The notes: generated by a model not told the origin, from the sequence alone. Positions 32,912 through 42,060 are shown, counted from the stretch's first letter. The stretch: 44,318 nt of DNA from Verrucomicrobiota bacterium (GCA_016871615.1 VHCX01000002.1:76935-121252), one strand, 5' to 3'. Translations and numbers: made by a program.

Positions 32912-32949
32912 ACCGCGCCACCGAGACGCCCCGCCGCCCCGCCGCCCCG

Positions 32950-33765
32950 ATGTCCCTCCGCCAATCCACCCTCGCTCGCCACCTCGGCATCCATGCCGCG
33001 CTCGTGCGCTACTCGCTGATCCACGAGATGCAGTTCAAGGTGAACTTCCTGCTGTGGATCGTCGTGGAGGCCCTCTGGTTCGGCCTGCAGCTGGCCTTCA
33101 TGACCGTGATCTACGGCCACACCGACCGGATCGCCGGCTGGTCGCGCTGGGAGGTGGTGCTGCTGGTGGGGTGCAACCAGTTCATCCAGCAGCTCTTCCA
33201 CGTGCTCTTCGTGACCAACCTCTCGAACCTCTCGGAGCTGATCCGCAAGGGCACCCTCGACCTGCTGCTGCTCCAGCCGGTCAACACCCGGTTCCTCATC
33301 TCCGTGAAGAAGTTCGAGATCGGCAACATCGTCAACGCCCTGATGGGCCTGGCGGTGGTGGTCTACGCGCTGGCCCGGCTCGGCACGACGCCCTCCCCGG
33401 CCCAGTGGATCGGCTTCATGGTGGTCTGCGTGGCGGGCCTGAGCGTGCATTACTCCCTGATGTTCCTCCTGGCCTGCATCGCCTTCTGGACGGTCCGAGC
33501 CCAGGGCATCGTCTGGGGCTACTACAACCTCTTCAACATCGCCCGGCTCCCGGCCGAGGCCTTCCCGAGGGGGGCCTACCGGGCGGTCTTCACCTGGGTG
33601 TTGCCGATGCTGCTGGTCTCCAACGTGCCGGCCAAGCTGCTGGCCCGGCGCCTGGGGTCGGCCTCCGACGGGATCGCCCTGTTGGGCATGGCCGTGGCCT
33701 GCTTCGTCGCCAGCGAGCTGTTCTGGCGCTTCTCGCTCCGCCGCTACACCAGCGCCAGCGCCTGA
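32950..33765 (+). CDS. ABC-2 type transporter permease (DUF990-like), second of a pair
   Basis: 271 residues and about six membrane helices, same family as the preceding gene. Landmarks are IHEMQFKVNFLLWIVVEALWF, the conserved ELIRKGTLDLLLLQPVNTRF loop, and a C-terminal FSLRRYTSASA. The pair is likely the two halves of one heterodimeric channel. The gene converges on the methyltransferase gene, with only 25 bp between stops. The ATPase must come from elsewhere in the genome. Confidence 0.88.
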   Translation: MSLRQSTLARHLGIHAALVRYSLIHEMQFKVNFLLWIVVEALWFGLQLAFMTVIYGHTDRIAGWSRWEVVLLVGCNQFIQQLFHVLFVTNLSNLSELIRKGTLDLLLLQPVNTRFLISVKKFEIGNIVNALMGLAVVVYALARLGTTPSPAQWIGFMVVCVAGLSVHYSLMFLLACIAFWTVRAQGIVWGYYNLFNIARLPAEAFPRGAYRAVFTWVLPMLLVSNVPAKLLARRLGSASDGIALLGMAVACFVASELFWRFSLRRYTSASA

Positions 33766-33790
33766 GGCCCTTAGTTCCCCCCTCTGGCCC

Positions 33791-34918
33791 TCAGCCCGGA
33801 TGGATCGGCCCGCCGGAGTCGCCCGCCTTGGCGAAGCGGTAGTGGCTCACGTGCCACTCGTCGCCGCCACGGAAGTCCCACAGTTCGGCGCAGGCCATGA
33901 AGAAGACCCGCCAGTAGACCCACCAGCGGGTCTCCTGGTCCGGGCCGAAGGTCTCGGCGAGGATGCGGCGGACCTCCGGTTCGTGGGCGTCCAGGTTCTC
34001 CAGCCACTGGTTGGCCGTGCGGGCGTAGTGGCGGCCGTTGACCACCCAGTGGTCCTCGAGGCGCAGGTCCTTGTTGAAGTAGAGCAGCAGGTGGTCGCTC
34101 GGCATGATGCCACCGGTGAAGAAGTAGCGGGCCATCCAGTCGCCCGGGCCCTTGGGGATGAAGTGGTAGGCATGTTCGCGGTGGGTGAAGATGTGCACGA
34201 AGAGCCGGCCGTCGGGCCGCAGCCATCGGGCGATGTTGCCCATCAGGCGCCGGTAGTTCTTCATGTGCTCGAACATCTCCACCGACACCACACGGTCGTA
34301 CGCGCCGTCGCCGCCCGGGGGCTCGAACCGGTTCATGTCGCAGGTGACGATCCTCAGGTTGCCTAGCCCCCGTCGTCGGGCCTCGGCCTCGATGTGCTCC
34401 CGTTGCGTGCGCGAGTTCGACACCCCGGTGATGCGGGCCCGGGGATAGCGGGCGGCCATCCACAGCGAGAGCGACCCCCAGCCGCAGCCCAGCTCAAGGA
34501 TGTCCTGCCCGTCGGCCAGGCCGGCCCGCTCGCAGGTCAGCGCCAGCATGATCTCCTCGGCCTCGGCCAGGCTCTCCCGGAAGGTGGGGTAGTAGCAGCT
34601 GGAGTACTTGAAGCGCGGTCCCAGGCACAGCTCGTAGAAGCGCGTCGGCACCTCGTAGTGCTGCTCGTTGGCCGCGGCCGTCTCGATGGCGATGGGCAGC
34701 CCGCACAGCTCCTGGACGAGCCGGCGCTGGTGTTCCCGCCGGCCCTCGACGTCGCCGTGGCCGGCCTCCTCCGCCAGGCGCTGGCGCAGCAGGCGGCGGA
34801 TGCCGAAGCGGATCACGGCGTCGGGGAGCACGTCGGCCTCCAGCAGGCGGTCCAGCAGGTCGGGGCTGCGGGGCGCTGACGGGTGCGGATCGGCGGGCGA
34901 CTCGGTCGGGGAACTCAT
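33791..34918 (-). CDS. CFA-synthase/coclaurine N-methyltransferase-like SAM methyltransferase
   Basis: 375 residues. Motif [10 protein letters not shown] (141-149) binds [15 protein letters not shown] and [15 protein letters not shown] follow. The order of segments across residues 88-370 ([62 protein letters not shown]) is that of plant coclaurine N-methyltransferase. That is a better fit than E. coli cyclopropane fatty acid synthase, which shares only the SAM fold and MFEH. The substrate is probably an amine or a phospholipid acyl chain, and I cannot choose. ATG at 34918 is the first start giving the family N-terminus. It is divergent from a sugar dehydrogenase gene and preceded by two 19-bp direct repeats. 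Confidence 0.87.
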   Translation of the reverse strand: MSSPTESPADPHPSAPRSPDLLDRLLEADVLPDAVIRFGIRRLLRQRLAEEAGHGDVEGRREHQRRLVQELCGLPIAIETAAANEQHYEVPTRFYELCLGPRFKYSSCYYPTFRESLAEAEEIMLALTCERAGLADGQDILELGCGWGSLSLWMAARYPRARITGVSNSRTQREHIEAEARRRGLGNLRIVTCDMNRFEPPGGDGAYDRVVSVEMFEHMKNYRRLMGNIARWLRPDGRLFVHIFTHREHAYHFIPKGPGDWMARYFFTGGIMPSDHLLLYFNKDLRLEDHWVVNGRHYARTANQWLENLDAHEPEVRRILAETFGPDQETRWWVYWRVFFMACAELWDFRGGDEWHVSHYRFAKAGDSGGPIHPG

Positions 34919-34940
34919 CGGACGGAGATTGATTGCCCAG

Positions 34941-34978
34941 AATGGTCCCGGGTCAACCCAATGGTCCCGGGTCAACCC
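34941..34978. repeat. Perfect 19-bp tandem repeat upstream of the methyltransferase gene
   Basis: AATGGTCCCGGGTCAACCC occurs twice in a row, 23-60 bp upstream of the ATG at 34918. Read on the minus strand each copy holds TTGACC, which resembles a -35 box, but no good -10 follows. It may duplicate a regulator site. Confidence 0.7.
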
Positions 34979-35134
34979 GGCACCCGCCCCGTGCGCCGGG
35001 ACTCCCGGTCGCCTGCGGGTGTCTCGCACGCCGCCCGCCCCGCTCCCCCCGGGGTCGGCCTGGGCGGCGGGGAGTTGCCACGACGGCCTTCCGGCGACAC
35101 AGTCGACCGCAACAACGAACCACCCCCCCGGACC

Positions 35135-36469
35135 ATGTCCCTGCGCCGCAATTCCGCCCTCGCCCTGACCTTGGCCGTGGCTGGGGTGTCCCTTTCCCGG
35201 CTCGTCCCGGTCGCCCAAGCCGTCCCGGCCGCCCCCCGTGTGTCCCTCACCCGGGTGGCCGACGGCCTCACCACGCCCTTGTCGTATGTCGCCCTGCCCG
35301 ACGGCCGGGCCCTGATCGTCGACCAGCCCGGCTTCGTCCGTCTGCTGGAGGCACCCGGCAGGCTGAGCGAGGCTCCCGCCCTCGACCTTCGCCCGAGGCT
35401 CTCGCCCATCAACCATGGGGCCTTCGACGAGCGCGGCGTGCTGGGACTGGCGCTCCATCCCAGGTTCCGCAAGAACGGCCGCGTGCTGGTGTCGTACACC
35501 GCCCCCCGCCGGCCGACCGCGCCGGCCGACTGGGACTGCACCCTGCGCGTCTCCGAGTTCACGGTCGCAGCCTCACCCGGGTTCATCATCGACCCGGCCA
35601 GCGAGAAGGTCCGCCTCGAGATCGACAAACCCTACGCCAACCACAACGGCGGGCGCATCGCCTTCGGGCCGGACGGGTATCTTTACGTCGGTGTCGGGGA
35701 CGGCGGCAACGCCAACGACGAGGGCAAGCGCCCCGGGATCGGCAACGGACAGAGCCTCGACACCCTCCTGGGCAAGATCCTTCGCATCGATGTCGACACG
35801 CCCGCCGGGCATGGCATCCCGAGGGACAATCCCTTCGCCGACGGCAAGGTGGCCCGGCCCGAGATCTGGGCCTACGGCATCCGCAATCCCTGGGGCCTGT
35901 CCTTCGATCGGGCCGGCGACCGCGCCCTGTACTCGGCCGATGTCGGCCAGACCCTCTGGGAGGAGGTCAACATCATCCGCAAGGGCGGCAACCATGGCTG
36001 GCGCCTGCGCGAGGGGGCCGTCGGCTTCAATCCCAAGTCGCCCGACAAGCCGTTGCCGGAGGCCCCGGGCACCGGCGCGCGCGGCGAGGCCTTCGTCGGG
36101 CCGGTCGCCGTCTACAAGAACCGCAACGGTTTCAAGAAGGACCCCGACGCCCATGGCATCAGCGTGACGGGCGGCTTCGTCTACCGGGGCAAGGCCCTGC
36201 CGGAGCTGCGGGGCGACTACGTCTACGGCGACTGGGGCCGCATCTGGGGCGTGCCCGGCGGCACCCTGCTGGTCGCCCACCGGCCGAAATCGGGCGACGC
36301 CTCCTGGGCCGTGGAGCCGTTGGCCCTCGGCACGCCTACCAAGGTGGCTTCGTACATCGTGGGCTTCGGCGAGGACAACGACGGCGAACTCTACGTGCTG
36401 ACCAACGGCAACATCGGCCTCACGCCCGGCAAGGGCGAAGTGTGGAAGATCGTCCCGGCCGCTCCCTGA
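35135..36469 (+). CDS. Secreted PQQ-dependent sugar dehydrogenase (glucose/sorbosone dehydrogenase family)
   Basis: 444 residues from the ATG at 35135, with a signal peptide (1-31, ending VAQAVPAA). The mature protein is a six-bladed propeller of the GSDH family: [31 protein letters not shown], the catalytic-His segment [16 protein letters not shown] (His170), and WGLSFDR. It should oxidise a sugar or alcohol in the periplasm with PQQ as cofactor. No pqq biosynthesis genes are visible, so cofactor supply is from elsewhere. The reading frame continues upstream but only this ATG gives a signal peptide. It is divergent from the methyltransferase gene. Confidence 0.92.
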   Translation: MSLRRNSALALTLAVAGVSLSRLVPVAQAVPAAPRVSLTRVADGLTTPLSYVALPDGRALIVDQPGFVRLLEAPGRLSEAPALDLRPRLSPINHGAFDERGVLGLALHPRFRKNGRVLVSYTAPRRPTAPADWDCTLRVSEFTVAASPGFIIDPASEKVRLEIDKPYANHNGGRIAFGPDGYLYVGVGDGGNANDEGKRPGIGNGQSLDTLLGKILRIDVDTPAGHGIPRDNPFADGKVARPEIWAYGIRNPWGLSFDRAGDRALYSADVGQTLWEEVNIIRKGGNHGWRLREGAVGFNPKSPDKPLPEAPGTGARGEAFVGPVAVYKNRNGFKKDPDAHGISVTGGFVYRGKALPELRGDYVYGDWGRIWGVPGGTLLVAHRPKSGDASWAVEPLALGTPTKVASYIVGFGEDNDGELYVLTNGNIGLTPGKGEVWKIVPAAP

Positions 36470-36529
36470 CCCCGCCGCCTCCGGACTCCCTTGGGCCGGG
36501 ATGGCCCTCCCGCCACGCCGTGCCGGGGT

Positions 36530-37471
36530 TCATCGGGCGCCGGTCGGTGCCGATCGCAGCGCCAGCACCACCGCCGAGAGGATGAGCGCCGCCCCCAGGG
36601 CCCGGGACGCGAGGACCCGGGGGCCGGATTCGCGGCGCTCGGCGTTGCCGAACCAGGATCCCGCCCACCAGACCAGGGCGAGGCTCCAGAGCCCCCGGGT
36701 GCCGTAGACCACGTTGACCCCGGCCGCGTCGCGCCACCGGGCGATGGACCCGGCCACCAGCACGGCCTGGATGGCCGAGAGCGCCGTGGCCAGCGCGATC
36801 CAGCGCCAGGCACCCCGGGGGGCGGCTAGCGATGCGGCCGCCGCACGCAGGATCGGCAGGTCCTCCGTCCCCGGACGGGCCCGGAACCCGAGCAGCGGCA
36901 GCACCAGCAGCGACTCGACAGCCAGCGCCGCGAAGAGCATCGACAGGAAGTTGAAGGTGCCGAATCCCGAGGCCCAGGTCTGGATGAGCACGTCGGTCAC
37001 CGCGAAGGCCGCCGCGCAGCCCAGGGCCAGCAGGGTGGTCGCGCCGGCCCGGCGTCCGGGCTTCAGGTCGGTGAGACCGGTCACCAGCACGCCGGCGCTG
37101 GTCAGGCTGGCCGCCACGAGCTGTCCGGTCGACAACGGCCAATCGAAGGCGAACCGGGCGATCAGCGCCACGAAGACCACCTTGACCCCCAGCAGGGGGG
37201 TGGCCACCGAGACGTCGCCCGTGCGCAGGGCGGCCACATTGAGCAGGTGGCCCGTGATGAAGCTGGCCGCCGAGATGCAGGGCAGGTGGATCCGTTCCCA
37301 GGGGATCGGTGCCGGATCCAGGGCCGCCAGCGGCAGGAACAGCAGACCCAGCACCACGTTGTTGAGCACCACCGCATGCGAGAGGGTGGCCCCCTCGGCG
37401 AAGGCCCGCTTGAAGACCAGGGAGCCGCAGGCGAAGGCGATCGCGGCGATCAGCGGGAGGACGAGGTGCAT
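36530..37471 (-). CDS. DMT-superfamily (EamA-like) membrane transporter
   Basis: 313 residues with about ten short hydrophobic helices in two halves, the usual EamA/DMT layout. The ATG at 37471 gives MHLVLPLIAAIAFACGSLVF, a typical first helix; an earlier start adds eleven non-hydrophobic residues. Segments such as ALRTGDVSVATPLLGVKVVF and GVLVTGLTDL resemble the conserved helix ends of the family. Members export metabolites, but the substrate cannot be told. It is convergent with the sugar dehydrogenase gene (60-bp gap) and divergent from the TPR gene. Confidence 0.88.
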   Translation of the reverse strand: MHLVLPLIAAIAFACGSLVFKRAFAEGATLSHAVVLNNVVLGLLFLPLAALDPAPIPWERIHLPCISAASFITGHLLNVAALRTGDVSVATPLLGVKVVFVALIARFAFDWPLSTGQLVAASLTSAGVLVTGLTDLKPGRRAGATTLLALGCAAAFAVTDVLIQTWASGFGTFNFLSMLFAALAVESLLVLPLLGFRARPGTEDLPILRAAAASLAAPRGAWRWIALATALSAIQAVLVAGSIARWRDAAGVNVVYGTRGLWSLALVWWAGSWFGNAERRESGPRVLASRALGAALILSAVVLALRSAPTGAR

Positions 37472-37512
37472 CGGGCGCGCCCAACCTCCGCCAGCGCGGC
37501 CCAACTCTCAAT

Positions 37513-37546
37513 CCCCAACCGTTTCCGGAGCTTGGGGCTTTATTTT
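37513..37546 (+). terminator. Terminator-like hairpin between divergent genes
   Basis: CCCCAA and TTGGGG form a 6-bp stem with a 13-nt loop that can pair further (CCG with CGG), followed by CTTTATTTT. It has the form of an intrinsic terminator on the plus strand, but nothing transcribed upstream in that direction needs ending. It may be an attenuator for the gene starting at 37581 or chance. Confidence 0.35.
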
Positions 37547-37580
37547 CCCGGGTGGCGGTTGGCATCCTTCGGACCAGTCG

Positions 37581-38102
37581 GTGAACCCAACATCCACCAA
37601 TGATCCGAAGGTCGAGCACGGCGTCCGCGCCGCGCAGGGCTGGTTCGAGCTCGGCCTGCCTGCGGAGGCCGAGGCCGAGATCGCCCTGTTGCCGGAGGCC
37701 ACCCAGCGCCAGCCCGAGGTGCTCAAGCTCCGTTTCCACGCGGCCCGCGCCGGTCGCCGGCACGAGGCGGCCCTGGAGCTTGCCCGGATCCTGATGGACG
37801 TGGATGCCGGGGAGTTCTGGGGATGGCTCTACCGCTCCCAGGCCCTCCACTGGCTGGGGCGCACGGCCGAGGCGCTCGAACTGCTGCTGCCCTTGCAGGA
37901 CCGCTGGCCCAAGGCCTTCGAGATCCCCTACGACCTGGCCTGCTACTGCGCCCAGCTCGGCCGCGAGGACGAGGCGCGCGACTGGTTCCGCCGGGCCTCC
38001 CGGCTCACCAAACACCCGTCGGCCGTCCGTTCCATGGCCCTGTCCGACCCCGACCTGGAACCCCTCTGGCCCGACCTCCAGGGCGGCACCCTCGCCCCGT
38101 AG
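37581..38102 (+). CDS. Small TPR-repeat protein
   Basis: 173 residues from a GTG at 37581. It is helical throughout with TPR-type pairs: AQGWFELGLPAEAEAEIALL (about 17-36), FHAARAGRRHEAALELARIL (about 55-73), ALHWLGRTAEALELLLPL (about 87-104) and LACYCAQLGREDEARDWFRR (about 116-136). No signal peptide and no ATG at a suitable place, so the GTG is assumed. It precedes the HAD phosphatase gene by 33 bp on the same strand, so the two may be co-transcribed. Such proteins are protein-binding scaffolds; the partner is unknown. Confidence 0.8.
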   Translation: MNPTSTNDPKVEHGVRAAQGWFELGLPAEAEAEIALLPEATQRQPEVLKLRFHAARAGRRHEAALELARILMDVDAGEFWGWLYRSQALHWLGRTAEALELLLPLQDRWPKAFEIPYDLACYCAQLGREDEARDWFRRASRLTKHPSAVRSMALSDPDLEPLWPDLQGGTLAP

Positions 38103-38135
38103 CGGCCCGACGGCCGCATCGCTCTCCACGGACCC

Positions 38136-38894
38136 ATGCCCCTGACCGAACCGCCGGAATCCTTCGACGCAGCCGCCCAAACCGCCCCGGCGCCCCGGCC
38201 CGGTCCGCCGACCCGGCTGGTGCTCTTCGACATCGACGGCACGCTGGTCCGGACCGGTGGGGCCGGGGTCCACGCCTTCGGGCGGACCGCCGAGCTGCTG
38301 TACGGCGTGCCCGGGGTCGCCGAGCGCACCCGATTCCACGGACGCACCGACACCGCGCTGGTCAAGGAGTTCTTCCTGGGCAACGGCCTACAGGGTCGCT
38401 CCTGGGACATCCGCCATTTCCTCGACGCCTACGTCTTCCTGCTCGACCAGCGGATGCGCGAGCAACCGGGCGAGGTCTGTCCCGGCGTGCCGGAATTCCT
38501 GGCCTCCCTCCGGGCCCTGCCGGAGCCGCCGGCGGTGGGCCTCCTCACCGGCAACATCCTCCTGGGGGCCCGCATCAAGCTCGGGGCCCATGCCCTCTGG
38601 GGCGACTGGGCCTGCGGGGCCTTCGCCGACGACCACGAGGACCGCAACCAGCTGGCCCGGATCGCGCGCGACCGGGCTTCGCGGGTCCTGGGGCGGCGGC
38701 TCGAGGGGCCGGAGATCGTCGTGGTCGGCGACACCCATCGCGATGTCGAATGCGCCCGGGCGATCGGCGCCCGATCCCTCGGGGTCTGCACCGGGGGAGG
38801 GTCGGCCGCCGAACTCCAGGAGGCCGGGGCGACCTGGGTGGTCGACGACCTGATGGCCGTTCCCGCCGGCGCGCTGTTCGCCCCGGCGGCCTGA
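38136..38894 (+). CDS. HAD-superfamily hydrolase (phosphoglycolate phosphatase-like)
   Basis: 252 residues. A Pro/Ala-rich start (1-26) precedes motif I LFDIDGTLVRTGG (nucleophile Asp32, acid/base Asp34). An alpha-helical cap follows (about 40-110), then motif II GLLTGN, and motif IV VVGDTHRDVECA with the metal-binding Asp. The protein belongs to the large HAD type that dephosphorylates small metabolites. It is most like phosphoglycolate phosphatases, but cap-domain sequence does not fix the substrate. It is the second gene after the TPR gene and is followed by a 245-bp gap before the pilus-type operon. Confidence 0.88.
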   Translation: MPLTEPPESFDAAAQTAPAPRPGPPTRLVLFDIDGTLVRTGGAGVHAFGRTAELLYGVPGVAERTRFHGRTDTALVKEFFLGNGLQGRSWDIRHFLDAYVFLLDQRMREQPGEVCPGVPEFLASLRALPEPPAVGLLTGNILLGARIKLGAHALWGDWACGAFADDHEDRNQLARIARDRASRVLGRRLEGPEIVVVGDTHRDVECARAIGARSLGVCTGGGSAAELQEAGATWVVDDLMAVPAGALFAPAA

Positions 38895-38994
38895 ATTGGG
38901 GGTCCGGTGGTGGCGATGCCCGCTTCCACGGGCGGGATGGGGCGGGATGGTCAACAACTGTGAACAAGTTTCAGGCCCGTTCCGTCTTTTATGT

Positions 38995-39023
38995 TTGACC
39001 CTTCCACTGGCTTTCTTTAGCAA
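38995..39023 (+). promoter_or_regulatory. Weak sigma-70-like promoter candidate for the pil-type operon
   Basis: TTGACC (38995-39000) and TAGCAA (39018-39023) are 17 bp apart, with transcription running into the gene starting at 39140. The -35 box fits five of six bases but the -10 only three. The region 38960-39080 is the least GC-rich stretch in the area, which supports a promoter somewhere here. Confidence 0.25.
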
Positions 39024-39139
39024 CTCCGCGATATCCGTGATCGCGCGTCGCCGGGCCAACCGTCCCCGAGCGATTTTTTGGTCCTTGGGGGGCTGAAGAT
39101 CGGACACGAGTCGTGCCATAGGCCATTGCCGAAAGCCCA

Positions 39140-41023
39140 ATGCTAAAAGCCAAGACGTTTCTGGGGATCGACTTCGGGGCGGGAACCCTGAAGGTCGCTG
39201 AGTTCGAGCCGGCCGATGACGGCGGCTTGAGGCTCCTGCGCTTCGGGAGCCGCTCCCTCGGCCTTCCCGGTTCCCAGGACGCCGCCCGCGACGGGGTGCT
39301 CAAGCGGGCCCTGACCGAACTCCTGGCCGAGGGCGGGTTCGTGTCGCGCCAGGCCAACATCTCGGCGCCCGGCTACCAGGTCTTCTCCAAGTTCGTCAAG
39401 CTGCCGCCGGTCGACGCCTCCAAGATCTCCCAGATCATCCAGTACGAGGCCCAGCAGAACGTCCCCTTTCCCCTGACCGAGAGCGCCTGGGACCACCAGA
39501 TCCTCGGCACGGCCGCCGACGGCGCCCGCGAGGTGCTCCTGGTGGCCATCAAGTCCGAGGTGGTCGAGAAGCTCTTCGCCGTCGGCGAGTCGGTGGGCCT
39601 CAAGATGGAGGTCGTCGACGCCTCGATGTCGGCCCTGGCCAACGCCTTCCGCTACAACTACGGCGACGTCGAGGGTTGCAGCCTGCTCATCGACATCGGC
39701 GCCAAGACCAGCAACGTGCTGCTCTTCGAGGCCAACAAGTTCTACGTCCGCACGGTGCCGGTCGGTGCGAACACCATCACCCAGGAGTTCTCCGCCGAGT
39801 CCAAGACGCCCTTCGCCGAGGCCGAGAAGTTCAAGATCACCCAGGGGTTCGTGAGCCTCGGCGGCGCCTACGAGGAGCCTGACGATCCGAAGGTCGCCGC
39901 CGTCTCCAAGGTCGCGCGCAACGTCCTCACGCGTCTGCACATGCAGGTCAACCAGACGATCCAGTTCTACCGCACCCAGCAGGGAGGCTCGGTGCCGCAG
40001 CGGGTGTACCTGTGCGGCGGCGGGTCGGTCATGGCCTACTCGGCCGAGTTCTTCCAGGAGAAGCTCAACCTGCCGGTCGAATACTTCAGCCCCTTCCGCA
40101 ACGTCCAGATCGACCCCTCGGTCAACGTCGAGGAGCTGGAGCGTTCGGCCTCCCTCCTGGGCGAGGTCGTGGGCCTGAGCCTGCGCAACATCGCCGACTG
40201 CCCGGTCGAGCTCAACCTCCTGCCCAAGAGTTCCCGCTCGCGCCAGGAGTTCAATTCCAAGAAGCCCTTCCTCGTGGCCGCTGCCTTCGTGGCCGCCGCC
40301 GGGGTCTGGGCCGCCGGCCTCTTCTACGGCAAGGTGGCGACGGTCCGCCGCGAGGGTCTGGCCACGATCTCCGAGAAGGTCGAGCCCCTGGCCCGTGTGG
40401 AGACCTCCCTCAAGGCCGAGGAGGCGAAATTGGCCGAGGCGCGCAAGCAGGTCGACCAGCTTGGCGACTGGCTGCACGAGCGGGGCTACTGGCCTGACAT
40501 CCTCGCCGAGGTCCGGCGCGTGCTGCGCTCCACCGAGATCGAATCCACCCAGAAGCTCGGGGTGCCGGTCGGCATCTGGGTCGACACGTTCTACTCCACC
40601 GAGCCGCCCAAGCAGGAGGTCGCCGCCGCCGAGGAGGAGGCTCCGAAGGTGCCGATGATGAGCAAGGAGCTCATGATGCGTTATGGCCTGATCCCACGGA
40701 CGGCCATGCCGTCGGCGGAGGGGGCAGAGGGTGGCGCGGCTGCCGAGGGCGGTGCCACGGCAGGTGGCGGGGCCAAGGCCAAGCCGGCCAACACCAATGA
40801 GGTCTCCGTGCTGACCCTCAACATCAAGGCAGTGAATCTACAGCGCGTCAAGCAGGAGGCCAACGGGCAGGTCGCCTACGACCTCGAGAAGCTCGCCAAG
40901 GCCAGCCCCCTCTTCGACGCCTCCGAGACCCAGCTTTCCGGCCAGCTTGAGCAGGTCGAGGACTCCACCCCGACCTTCAGCTTCCCGCTGAAGGTCAAGC
41001 TCAAGCGCCCCATCAAGCTCTGA
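39140..41023 (+). CDS. pilM: PilM-like actin-fold protein with fused PilN-like C-terminus
   Basis: 627 residues, far longer than a usual PilM (about 350). Residues 1-350 are a PilM actin-like domain: LGIDFGAGTLKVAEF (phosphate loop 1), LIDIGAKTSNVLLFE (phosphate loop 2) and VYLCGGGSVMAYSAEFFQ. A membrane helix (377-396), a coiled coil (about 397-450), and beta-rich sequence (about 550-627) follow, which is the PilN architecture, so this looks like a natural PilM-PilN fusion. A Met-rich motif with RYGL (506-524) and an acidic Ala/Gly-rich linker (524-550) come before the last domain. It should form the cytoplasm-to-periplasm alignment complex of a type IV pilus with the next two proteins. The next gene starts 1 bp after its stop. 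Corresponds in order to Akkermansia Amuc_1101. Confidence 0.9.
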   Translation: MLKAKTFLGIDFGAGTLKVAEFEPADDGGLRLLRFGSRSLGLPGSQDAARDGVLKRALTELLAEGGFVSRQANISAPGYQVFSKFVKLPPVDASKISQIIQYEAQQNVPFPLTESAWDHQILGTAADGAREVLLVAIKSEVVEKLFAVGESVGLKMEVVDASMSALANAFRYNYGDVEGCSLLIDIGAKTSNVLLFEANKFYVRTVPVGANTITQEFSAESKTPFAEAEKFKITQGFVSLGGAYEEPDDPKVAAVSKVARNVLTRLHMQVNQTIQFYRTQQGGSVPQRVYLCGGGSVMAYSAEFFQEKLNLPVEYFSPFRNVQIDPSVNVEELERSASLLGEVVGLSLRNIADCPVELNLLPKSSRSRQEFNSKKPFLVAAAFVAAAGVWAAGLFYGKVATVRREGLATISEKVEPLARVETSLKAEEAKLAEARKQVDQLGDWLHERGYWPDILAEVRRVLRSTEIESTQKLGVPVGIWVDTFYSTEPPKQEVAAAEEEAPKVPMMSKELMMRYGLIPRTAMPSAEGAEGGAAAEGGATAGGGAKAKPANTNEVSVLTLNIKAVNLQRVKQEANGQVAYDLEKLAKASPLFDASETQLSGQLEQVEDSTPTFSFPLKVKLKRPIKL

Positions 41024-41024
41024 T

Positions 41025-42041
41025 ATGCCCTGGATCAAGCGAAACCTTGCCTTCGTCATCAGCCTGGCTGTGGCGGTGGCCCTGCTGATCGGCGGGGCGG
41101 TTTACCTCTTCTCCACGCAGTCCGAGGCCGAGACGGCCAGCGGGGAACTGGAGGCCAAGAAAAACGAGTACGACACCCTCGTCAAGCGGGAGCCGTATCC
41201 CAGCGCCAAGAACATCGAGCTGGCCAAGGCCGAGCAGGCCCGCGTGGCCGAACTCAAGGCCCAGTCGCTGGCGACCTTCTCCCAGTCCCCGGTCTTCGCC
41301 TCCCTGGATGACGCCTCCTTCAAGGCCCTGCTCACCCGGACCATCACCGACCTTGAGCGCTCGGCCGAACGGCGGGGTGTCAAGCTCCCCTCCGGCTCCT
41401 CCGCCACGGGGTCCGGGTCCTCGAAGTACAGCTTCACCTTCGACACCCAGCGCCGGGAACTCCGCCTTGCGCCCAACACCCTCCAGCCGCTGGCGCTGGC
41501 GCTGACCGACATCCGCGAGTTCACCGAGATCCTCTTCGCCTCCAAGATCCACTCGCTGGTCTCGATCAAGCGGACGTCCATCGGCACCAATGAGATGGCC
41601 GGCTCGGGGGACCTCCTGTCGAAGAAGGTGGGCACCAACTCCGTCATCGGCGCCAGCATCCACCCCTACGAGATCCAGTTCCAGTGCTTCAGCTCCGAGC
41701 TGGGCGAGGTGCTCGGCCGGTTTGTCGGCGCCTCCAACGCCTACGTGCTCAAGACCCTGAATGTCGAACGTCCGTCGGCTGATGGCGCCGAGGGGGGCGA
41801 GGCCGCTCCTGTCAGCCAGGCCAACACCATGATGGCGATGATGGCCCGTTACGGCCTGCGACCCGGCATGGGCACCATGCCCCCGGCCACGCAGGCGGCC
41901 GCTCCCGCCCCGGCGGCCTCCGGCAAGGTGGGCGACGTCGTGCTCGAGCAGAAGTCGATCAAGGTCACCGTGGGCTTCGAGGTGGTTCGACTGGCACCGC
42001 CCCCGTCCGCGGCCCAGTCGCCGAAGGCGGGTCGCCGATAG
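41025..42041 (+). CDS. Amuc_1100-family PilO-like pilus protein
   Basis: 338 residues. One membrane helix (8-29), a short coiled coil (about 32-55), and a periplasmic alpha/beta domain pair give the PilO/GspM-type layout shown for Akkermansia Amuc_1100. Order and length (Amuc_1100 is about 317 residues) fit, though I could not align it. A PSADGAEGGEAA stretch (250-261) and MMAMMARYGLRPGMGTMPP (269-287) precede a Pro/Ala linker and the final beta strands. The gene is placed 1 bp after the PilM gene and 19 bp before the PilP-like gene, so the three are one transcript. It should sit in the inner membrane with its bulk in the periplasm. Homology is by context and architecture. Confidence 0.85.
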   Translation: MPWIKRNLAFVISLAVAVALLIGGAVYLFSTQSEAETASGELEAKKNEYDTLVKREPYPSAKNIELAKAEQARVAELKAQSLATFSQSPVFASLDDASFKALLTRTITDLERSAERRGVKLPSGSSATGSGSSKYSFTFDTQRRELRLAPNTLQPLALALTDIREFTEILFASKIHSLVSIKRTSIGTNEMAGSGDLLSKKVGTNSVIGASIHPYEIQFQCFSSELGEVLGRFVGASNAYVLKTLNVERPSADGAEGGEAAPVSQANTMMAMMARYGLRPGMGTMPPATQAAAPAPAASGKVGDVVLEQKSIKVTVGFEVVRLAPPPSAAQSPKAGRR

Positions 42042-42060
42042 GCAGCAATTCCCGGAACCC

